Assembly (NCBI GenBank): GCA_009775355.1 | Contig: VSPN01000051.1 | Coordinates: 1 to 20,362 of the forward strand | Direction: 5' to 3' | DNA: 20,362 nt | Origin: Muribaculaceae bacterium | GTDB taxonomy: Bacteria; Bacteroidota; Bacteroidia; Bacteroidales; Muribaculaceae | In this document: piece after piece, positions 14,700-20,362 of the stretch | How positions within the stretch are numbered: position 1 is the first letter of the stretch | Layout: each line of letters starts with the position of its first letter | Position numbers and translations under genes: made by a program | Notes under the pieces: generated by a model | Database searches by the model: none | Seen by the model: the letters and a program-made list of their open reading frames with translations, nothing else | What the model was told of the DNA's origin: nothing

Positions 14700-17603
14700 A
14701 TGAAAAAAACATTTCTACTGTCACTTCTGATGACATTGGCAGGGATATTCACTGCGGGGGCCACGAGCGTCATGATCGACGTAGACAAAGCCTCCAACGT
14801 GATTGTCCAAACCATGTCGGGCAACGGACGGACACTTGATCTGTACGACGGTATGAACCGTTTTGACCTCAGCGAGCAGGACTCCCCTCTGCTTATTCAG
14901 GCCGCTACGGGCGCGCAGATCGTGAGCGTCACCCAGAACGAGACAACGGCCATCAATCCCAGCGGAGACGGCAACTACCGTATCGGAATCAGCACATCAG
15001 GTATGATGATCAAGATCGTGACCAGCGGTTCGGGTAGCTCCGTGACCAAAGATGTCCATCTGGATTTCTTCGCCTCAGGCGACGAAATAACCGGCAAGCC
15101 TTTCACAGTTTATTACGAGAAAGACTCGGAATGGATCGAGCCTCAGACTGAATGGGGACAGTCGGTCATCCCAGAGAACGCAAGCGTCAAGATCGTTCCC
15201 GAAAGCATCTACGAGATCACAGGGTGCACTGTGCCGAACTGGAACGGAACTCTCGACGGTGCTCTGCAGGCTGACGGATCATATGTGTTCACCAATACGG
15301 TGCCCGATTATTACCGTGTGCAGGTCAACATGCAGCTGAAAGCCACTGCTCTCAAATTCTCCATCACTGTCGATTATGCCGCCAATGTGGACTGCTGGCT
15401 TGAGAACCAGCGTCAGGGCGAATATGAGAAGCTGACTGTAAATGACAACGTAAAGACCAGCTTCGCGATAGACGCGTCGCAGAATCCTCTCGAGTTCATC
15501 CCGGCAGAAGGTGCCGAGATAGTCCAGGTTCTCAGAAACGGCGTGGCTCAGAATGCCACGGGCTGGGGCGGAAGCAACGGCTGGGTGTTCGAGGTTGAAG
15601 ACGGAGATGATTTCTCAGTCAGCACCAAAGGCACTCCGACCGACATCCTTATCGAGGCACCCGAGGGCAACGCCGCTCTTGACGCATATATTTTCACAAG
15701 AAACGACGGCAGCACTGTCAGCCTTTCTGGACAGTCAGCCACACTGACAGGCAATCTCGGAGAGATGATCAATGTGTCGGAGCGTCCCGGAACAACTATC
15801 CAGCATATCATCGGATCAAACGGAGCCCAGGCCAACATGGATAACAATATGCGTGTCGTCAAAGGTTCTGACGGCACCAACCTTGCAAAATATCTGATCT
15901 ACGGATCGCGCGACATGTCTGGAGTGGTGATCTCGGTCGATGACGCGTCGCGTGTCAGCGTCATTCAGGAGGGCGGACGCGGAGACGCGCTTCAGCTCAA
16001 CAACGGTGAGAACCGCTTCGCAATCACAGACATCAAGAATTCTCTCGCCTTCTCGGCCACTGCAGGCAACCAGATCGTTTCAGTGACAGTCAACGGCAAT
16101 ACTGTCAATGTCAACTCTAATGGCTATTATATGGTGGAAGCTGTCGAGGGAGACTGGATCGCTGTCACATCGCGCAAGAACCCAGTCGATGCCGTTATCT
16201 CTTTCAACTTCAATGAAGGTGCCGACATAACCTGGCTGACAGCGACTTCCGCAGGCATACCGGTAGAACTCTCCAACCCCATGACGGTAAAAAGCTATAC
16301 CACTCTGACGTTCTCCGCAGCCGACGGCTACGTTCTTGAAGGCATATCCTGTGAAACTCCCGGCATATCGGTATCCGCAATCGAAGGTGAGGGCAAATGG
16401 GTGGTCACCATCGAGAATGCCGATGTGACCGATGCCGCGATCGACGTGACAATGAGTGAGATGCAGGCATCTGAAGGCAACTCTATAGTTGTGCCCAACG
16501 GCAACGAACTCTTTGTATCTTATTGGGAAATGACCGAAAAAGATGGCGTATTGAGCGAGACTTACGTGAAAAAGCTCGCTAACAACCGCGTCAACGAAGT
16601 AAAGACAGGAAACTGGATCCGCATATATTGTCAGGATTCCCAGAGCGAGTTTGAGTCTGTCACAATCAACGGCGTCGCGCTTGAACTCGAACGCGACGGT
16701 GACGAATTCATCCGCACAGTCTGGGTGGAGGTAACTGGCCGCACCGTAATCGATGCGGAAGTGGTAACCCCCTGTCAGGCCAACACAACTCCGACCTACG
16801 ATGACAACAAGCACATCGTGGTGGGCAACGTCTACATAGAGGTTGACGGTGTAAAATATACAAATGTGATCGTACATGCCGGCCAGACAGTTAAACTCGT
16901 CGCTGAACCGGAGACAGGCTATGTGTTCGATCATTTCGAGAAGTTCTATTCTCAGACCATGGCAGCCGACGGCATAGTGCTCGACAGCGACACATACACA
17001 TTCACTCAGGCAGACGCTGCAGAAAACTTCATACTCTTCAAAGGAGTCTTCAAGGTTGACGAGAATGTCAAGGTGTTCGCTCTCCGCGGTTCGACAGCAT
17101 GGGCTGTAGACAACGATGGCAAACCCATACAGGAAACTTCGGGCGCGATGGGCAATGTGGTGTTCCGCCTCGGCGACGGCTCGACTTCACGCGAGACAAC
17201 AGCGATAGAGGGTGAGACTGTACGTCTTGAGATCGAGGTATACGACGAGGAGGTCGCAAACAATTACGAGGTATACGGATTCTGCCTCATGGCCGGATTC
17301 CCCAACGCCATCATACCGGCAAACTACGTTGTAAGCGGAGATGACGCCGATACCGACGGTGTGATCTGGATCAACGGACTCATGCGCCAGAAAGGCAATG
17401 GAGTCGAAAACGTGACTGTCGACAGTGCTTTCCGCTATGACGCATCGACCATGACCCTGTATGCTCCCGATACTGTAAGAATCTTCAGCGCGAGCGGCCA
17501 GCTCATGATATCAACAGAAGAAACTCTCGTGTCTGTAAGCGGACTGCCTTCGGGCATGTATATCGCGACAAGCGGCAACAAAACAATCAAATTCGTGAAA
17601 TAG
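14700..17603 (+). CDS. Secreted repeat protein with T9SS sorting tail, function unknown
   Basis: This is a 967-residue protein with a signal peptide (~1-21). I do not recognise its domains. It contains three related ~190-residue units starting near 23, 219 and 408, and probably a divergent fourth from ~591. Each opens with a ~100-residue module: Val-x-Ile-x-Val-Asp-x-Ala-Ser-x-Val, then Gly-x-Asn-Arg-Phe, then Gly-x-Gln-Ile-Val-Ser-Val. A less conserved beta-rich half follows. There are few Cys and no enzyme motif, so stacked beta-sandwich domains acting as an adhesin, stalk or binding protein are likely. The C-terminus (~908-967: Val-Arg-Ile-Phe-Ser-Ala-Ser-Gly-Gln, Leu-Pro-Ser-Gly-Met-Tyr-Ile) is a T9SS type A sorting domain. 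It lies 33 bases after the M6 protease gene, so a substrate, partner or anchor relationship is possible but unproven. A long hairpin terminator follows. Confidence 0.8.
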   Translation: MKKTFLLSLLMTLAGIFTAGATSVMIDVDKASNVIVQTMSGNGRTLDLYDGMNRFDLSEQDSPLLIQAATGAQIVSVTQNETTAINPSGDGNYRIGISTSGMMIKIVTSGSGSSVTKDVHLDFFASGDEITGKPFTVYYEKDSEWIEPQTEWGQSVIPENASVKIVPESIYEITGCTVPNWNGTLDGALQADGSYVFTNTVPDYYRVQVNMQLKATALKFSITVDYAANVDCWLENQRQGEYEKLTVNDNVKTSFAIDASQNPLEFIPAEGAEIVQVLRNGVAQNATGWGGSNGWVFEVEDGDDFSVSTKGTPTDILIEAPEGNAALDAYIFTRNDGSTVSLSGQSATLTGNLGEMINVSERPGTTIQHIIGSNGAQANMDNNMRVVKGSDGTNLAKYLIYGSRDMSGVVISVDDASRVSVIQEGGRGDALQLNNGENRFAITDIKNSLAFSATAGNQIVSVTVNGNTVNVNSNGYYMVEAVEGDWIAVTSRKNPVDAVISFNFNEGADITWLTATSAGIPVELSNPMTVKSYTTLTFSAADGYVLEGISCETPGISVSAIEGEGKWVVTIENADVTDAAIDVTMSEMQASEGNSIVVPNGNELFVSYWEMTEKDGVLSETYVKKLANNRVNEVKTGNWIRIYCQDSQSEFESVTINGVALELERDGDEFIRTVWVEVTGRTVIDAEVVTPCQANTTPTYDDNKHIVVGNVYIEVDGVKYTNVIVHAGQTVKLVAEPETGYVFDHFEKFYSQTMAADGIVLDSDTYTFTQADAAENFILFKGVFKVDENVKVFALRGSTAWAVDNDGKPIQETSGAMGNVVFRLGDGSTSRETTAIEGETVRLEIEVYDEEVANNYEVYGFCLMAGFPNAIIPANYVVSGDDADTDGVIWINGLMRQKGNGVENVTVDSAFRYDASTMTLYAPDTVRIFSASGQLMISTEETLVSVSGLPSGMYIATSGNKTIKFVK

Positions 17604-17619
17604 CCCCATAGATGTCAGG

Positions 17620-17670
17620 AGAATCTCATCATTCAGTGCTGGGAATCCGCATGAATGATGAGATTCTTTC
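17620..17670 (+). terminator. Long 16-bp perfect hairpin after the repeat-protein gene
   Basis: AGAATCTCATCATTCA (17620-17635) pairs perfectly with TGAATGATGAGATTCT (17652-17667) around a 16-base loop. The following TTTC extends the T-rich tail to TCTTTC. It starts 17 bases after the stop. The stem is long and AT-mixed and the tail is interrupted by C. It is probably a terminator, but an RNA-stabilising element or protein-binding site is possible. 17671-17742 holds no clear TAnnTTTG box, so how the next gene is transcribed is unresolved. Confidence 0.7.
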
Positions 17671-17742
17671 CTCAATAAGGTTATTCTCCCGATATTTCAT
17701 CAGTGACATAATCAATATAAATTACTACTCAATTTACTCAAC

Positions 17743-19980
17743 ATGAATAAGAAACTTATAGCAGCGGCTCTCTTGTGCGGCACAGCGGCTTTACCTATCG
17801 CCGCAGCTTCAGGCATAGAGCATGCCGACCGTCCATTCTACGGCTTCTTCCTATCTAACCCGGGTGGCTACACCAATGCAGACGAAAGTAAGTACGGATT
17901 TGCACGACAGACATTTGCCGAACCCGACATCAACGAACTCATGCAGACCCTTTCCGAAGGCATGGGTCTTTATGCGGCTACTGCAGTCGACGGTATATAT
18001 TATGCGGTGCCATACCTCTATGAATCCTCTATGGCGATGCCGACAGCGAAGCCCCTTTTCTCATACAACATATATACAGGACAGGTCAAGGAGATCGGGC
18101 CATGGAGCGACATGTCTACCGACCTGAAGCCTTCCGACATGACATACGACCGAATGAATGACCGTATTCTCGCCGTATGTTACGGCTCCAAAGAAGGCAG
18201 CGGCATTTATGAGGTCAACCGCGAGACCGGAGAAATGACTCTCGTGCGCAAAATCAATGAAGGAGGCGGCGTGATAGCTGCTGATGCTTTCGGGCGTGTA
18301 TTCACGATCAACCATAATGGAGAGCTCCTCCAGATCGACATGACCCGCGACAACACAGCCAGAGCGATCTACACGCTCCCTTACAAATACCTTGCCGCAA
18401 ACCAGTCGCTTGAGTTCGATATAACCAACGGACATCTTATCTGGGCATCCAACACCAATGAGAATCCTCACGCCGACATGGGACTCGGAACGTGGCTCGT
18501 TGACATAACCCTTCCAGCAATCGCACCCAATGCAGATTATTCAGCCGACATGGAAGGTTACTCTTGTCGCGAATACGGCGAGATAGGTATCGCGGCAAGA
18601 TTCCTCGGCATGTATATCCCATATGCCACCGGAGGTTTCGAGGCTCCGGGGTTCGCCGTTGATCCGAAGTCGGCCTCAAGCATCGACGGCAGCTATTGCA
18701 CAATAGACTTCACTGTGCCTTCGACAACATTCGGAGGTTCTGCTCTTGAATCCATTGACGGATATGAAATCTACCGCGACGGTGTCAGACTCGATACCAA
18801 AAGAGGCCCGTTCGCTGCCGGCACATCGCTCCAATATGAAGACAAGTCTCTGCCGGCTTCCGGACGCGAATATCGCTACGACATCGTATGCTACAGCAAC
18901 ACCAAGGGAGACGGCCCGAAATCTCCCGTATTCGCATACGTAGGTTTCGATGCACCGTCAGCAGTATCTGACGCCACAGTGACCGTAAACAGCGATTTCC
19001 TCTCGACTGTGATCACATGGACAGCTCCTGCAACCGGACAACATGGCGGCACATTCGACCCGACAACGACTAAATATGACGTGGTACGCCTTCCCGACAA
19101 CGTAAAGGTTGCTGAAAACATAACCGACTGCAGTGTCACCGACAACCTACGCCGTCTCCTCCGCTACTCTTACCGTATTACTGCTAAAAACGAATATGGC
19201 GAAACCAAGACCAAGACACAGGAATTTATCGCCGGCACACCGGTTGATGAGTTCCCCGTAGAGGAGACATTCGACAACCCCACGTCTATGGCTCTGAAGT
19301 GGACTACTGTCGACAACAACAACGACGGCATGACCTGGATTTACGGAACAACTCTCGGCCAAAGCGTATTCGGCGACTACGAGATGACTGCGGAATATAT
19401 CATATCTCCGACCTCGATCGACGCGTATACCAAGGATGCCGATGACTGGATCATCTCTCCTCCCATCAAGTTTGAAGAAGGTAAGAAATATGGCGTTCAG
19501 TTCGAAATCCGCTCTCTCACTCCCGAGAATCTCAACGTATATGTCGGTCCGATGAACACAGTTGAAGGAATGCGTCTCGTCAGCTCGTTCAACCTCCGCG
19601 AACCGCAATACTCCGAATCACGTATCGAATTCCAGAAATACGGCATAGTGCTTCCTGATGACATCGCCGGAACGACATCATGCTTTGCGGTTCAGCTTGC
19701 AACACCTCTCAACGAGGATTACTACAGCTACATACAGATCGGCAACATTCTGATCGACGAGGGACTCACAGGCGTGGAATCTGTTGAATCAGAGAAGACA
19801 AACAACTTCCGTATCAACGGAGACTTCCTTACGATAGCAGGAGATTTCAACAATGCAGCCATCTACAGTGTGAACGGCATGAAAGTCGCTGACATCAGAT
19901 CAGCCGGAACATCGCTGTCTGGATTCAAGGGTGTCTACATTCTCGTAATTGACGGAAAGAGCCACAAAGTGGTCATCTGA
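17743..19980 (+). CDS. Secreted beta-propeller / Fn3 / jelly-roll protein with T9SS sorting tail
   Basis: This 745-residue protein has a signal peptide (~1-22, MNKKLIAAALLCGTAALPIA start). Residues ~30-300 have repeated four-strand patterns like a beta-propeller (Leu-Phe-Ser-Tyr-Asn-Ile-Tyr-Thr-Gly, Ile-Tyr-Glu-Val-Asn-Arg-Glu-Thr-Gly, Leu-Leu-Gln-Ile-Asp). Two fibronectin-III-like domains follow (~301-402 with Gly-Tyr-Glu-Ile-Tyr-Arg-Asp-Gly; ~403-500 with Val-Ile-Thr-Trp-Thr-Ala-Pro). A choice-of-anchor/cleaved-adhesin-like jelly roll (~505-680) has the hallmark DDWIISPPI at 567-575. The last ~60 residues end in Ile-Tyr-Ser-Val-Asn-Gly and Gly-Val-Tyr-Ile-Leu, a T9SS type A sorting domain. 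Fn3 and jelly-roll modules suggest binding to glycans or proteins at the surface. No catalytic motif was seen. It shares strand and export route with the two genes before it but is separated from them by a hairpin. Confidence 0.83.
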   Translation: MNKKLIAAALLCGTAALPIAAASGIEHADRPFYGFFLSNPGGYTNADESKYGFARQTFAEPDINELMQTLSEGMGLYAATAVDGIYYAVPYLYESSMAMPTAKPLFSYNIYTGQVKEIGPWSDMSTDLKPSDMTYDRMNDRILAVCYGSKEGSGIYEVNRETGEMTLVRKINEGGGVIAADAFGRVFTINHNGELLQIDMTRDNTARAIYTLPYKYLAANQSLEFDITNGHLIWASNTNENPHADMGLGTWLVDITLPAIAPNADYSADMEGYSCREYGEIGIAARFLGMYIPYATGGFEAPGFAVDPKSASSIDGSYCTIDFTVPSTTFGGSALESIDGYEIYRDGVRLDTKRGPFAAGTSLQYEDKSLPASGREYRYDIVCYSNTKGDGPKSPVFAYVGFDAPSAVSDATVTVNSDFLSTVITWTAPATGQHGGTFDPTTTKYDVVRLPDNVKVAENITDCSVTDNLRRLLRYSYRITAKNEYGETKTKTQEFIAGTPVDEFPVEETFDNPTSMALKWTTVDNNNDGMTWIYGTTLGQSVFGDYEMTAEYIISPTSIDAYTKDADDWIISPPIKFEEGKKYGVQFEIRSLTPENLNVYVGPMNTVEGMRLVSSFNLREPQYSESRIEFQKYGIVLPDDIAGTTSCFAVQLATPLNEDYYSYIQIGNILIDEGLTGVESVESEKTNNFRINGDFLTIAGDFNNAAIYSVNGMKVADIRSAGTSLSGFKGVYILVIDGKSHKVVI

Positions 19981-20013
19981 CGGACACCAACTGCACAACA
20001 GCAATCTACATGC

Positions 20014-20045
20014 AAAGGTGTGACCGGCCACGGTCGCACCTTTTT
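20014..20045 (+). terminator. Rho-independent terminator of the 745-residue protein gene
   Basis: AAAGGTGTGACC (20014-20025) pairs with GGTCGCACCTTT (20032-20043), with one wobble pair and a 6-base loop, and runs into TTTTT. It begins 33 bases after the stop. Confidence 0.9.
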
Positions 20046-20079
20046 ACTTGTCCCACGTCATAACATGTCAATCCCAAAT

Positions 20080-20112
20080 AAGCCGACTTGAAAATCAAAA
20101 TCAAGTCGGCTT
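20080..20112 (-). terminator. Bidirectional hairpin terminator at the 3' end of a minus-strand remnant
   Basis: AAGCCGACTTGA (20080-20091) pairs perfectly with TCAAGTCGGCTT (20101-20112) around AAATCAAAA. On the minus strand it overlaps the TAA stop at 20112-20114, and a TTATTT tail follows, so it best fits as that frame's terminator. On the plus strand only TTTAG follows. Confidence 0.7.
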
Positions 20113-20315
20113 TAGCAATCACCGAAACCGTACGATATTATGTATTTATAGTACTTGTCTTCGTGAACTTGCACTTTCCTCTCGCCAAGCCATATGTCAA
20201 AGCTAGTATCGCTCTTTACAAATCTATTGATGTCGAAGGTATCTATCAATACTTCGGATATGATGCTCTTAGAGCTTGTTTCATTTTGCAAATCTACATA
20301 AAAATCGCGAGATTT
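20112..20315 (-). pseudogene. AT-rich coding remnant without a start codon
   Basis: An open minus-strand frame of 67 codons ends at TAA 20112-20114. It includes SEVLIDTFDINRFVKSDTSF and then Phe-Asp-Ile-Trp-Leu-Gly-Glu-Arg near its C-terminal half. Upstream it is closed by an in-frame TAA (20316-20318). It contains no ATG, only TTG codons. Beyond that stop the same frame stays open to the window end (14 codons ending Leu-Phe-Phe-Ile-Leu-Pro-Val). The terminator at its stop and the protein-like composition suggest the 3' end of a once-real gene, broken by a stop or frameshift or joined at a rearrangement. I do not recognise the family. Base composition is clearly more AT-rich than the genes to the left. 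Confidence 0.4.
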
Positions 20316-20318
20316 TTA
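20299..20318. repeat. AT-rich inverted repeat containing the in-frame stop
   Basis: TAAAAATC (20299-20306) and GATTTTTA (20311-20318) form a perfect 8-bp inverted repeat around GCGA. The second arm supplies the TAA that interrupts the minus-strand remnant. It could be a small insertion, a mobile-element end or a weak hairpin. The rest of 20319-20362 shows no recognisable element. Confidence 0.55.
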
Positions 20319-20362
20319 CACCGGCAGAATAAAAAACAAGGCCGACGGGTTGATTCCTGTCC

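Noticed and set aside
16080..16934. 284-codon frame antisense to the repeat protein
   Set aside because: Cys/His/Tyr-rich shadow translation inside a gene with signal peptide, repeats and sorting tail; no promoter.
20014..20112. Pair of hairpins near the end considered as a CRISPR-like or repeat array
   Set aside because: The two hairpins differ in sequence and each is explained as a terminator of a flanking gene; there is no repeated spacer pattern.

Overview
The window reads as a chromosomal segment of a gut-type Bacteroidales, most likely Muribaculaceae or a near relative; this is inference. Three things point there. Several intergenic gaps carry a Bacteroidota -7 promoter element (TAnnTTTG). 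The first protein opens with a Bacteroidota lipoprotein signature (Cys-Lys-Asp-Tyr-Asp-Asp-Asp). Three large secreted proteins end in type IX secretion (T9SS) sorting tails, which Bacteroides species mostly lack. Apart from the last ~250 bases, which are visibly AT-richer, composition is fairly even and moderately GC-rich.

Layout. (1) 1-3413: a large surface lipoprotein with an Ala-rich coiled coil and a beta-rich body, of the S-layer / 'PL29 N-terminal domain' type. Its 5' end looks cut or rearranged. Two strong hairpin terminators follow in tandem. (2) 3444-4918: an O-antigen/oligosaccharide flippase (Wzx type) with its own promoter and a very short leader. (3) 10779 down to 4954, minus strand: a five-gene operon in the order dut, TPR lipoprotein-like/periplasmic protein, DUF4292 protein, EnvC-like M23 protein with a broken zinc site, and a FemAB/GNAT-like transferase. 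Genes are 8-26 bp apart or overlap by 4 bp. It converges on the flippase. (4) 10842-11136, minus strand: a 55-residue 2[4Fe-4S] ferredoxin as a single-gene unit with its own promoter and terminator. (5) 11168-11936: a WcaE-like family 2 glycosyltransferase, divergent from the ferredoxin. (6) 12016-12737: a Crp/Fnr-type regulator with a near-ideal promoter. (7) 12788-20045: three consecutive secreted proteins, all plus strand and all with T9SS C-terminal tails: an M6 metalloprotease, a 967-residue protein built from ~190-residue repeats that I do not recognise, and a 745-residue beta-propeller/Fn3/jelly-roll protein. (8) 20080-20362: a bidirectional terminator and an AT-rich, start-less coding remnant on the minus strand.

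How the parts fit. The window is mostly cell-envelope biology: surface glycan export and assembly (flippase, glycosyltransferase, FemAB-like transferase), peptidoglycan hydrolase control (EnvC-like), and exported surface proteins. The Crp-like regulator followed by three T9SS cargo genes is the most coherent uncharacterised unit and the best candidate for a new small system. The altered start of the first surface protein is the best candidate for phase variation or a recombination junction. Neither is proven by the sequence alone.
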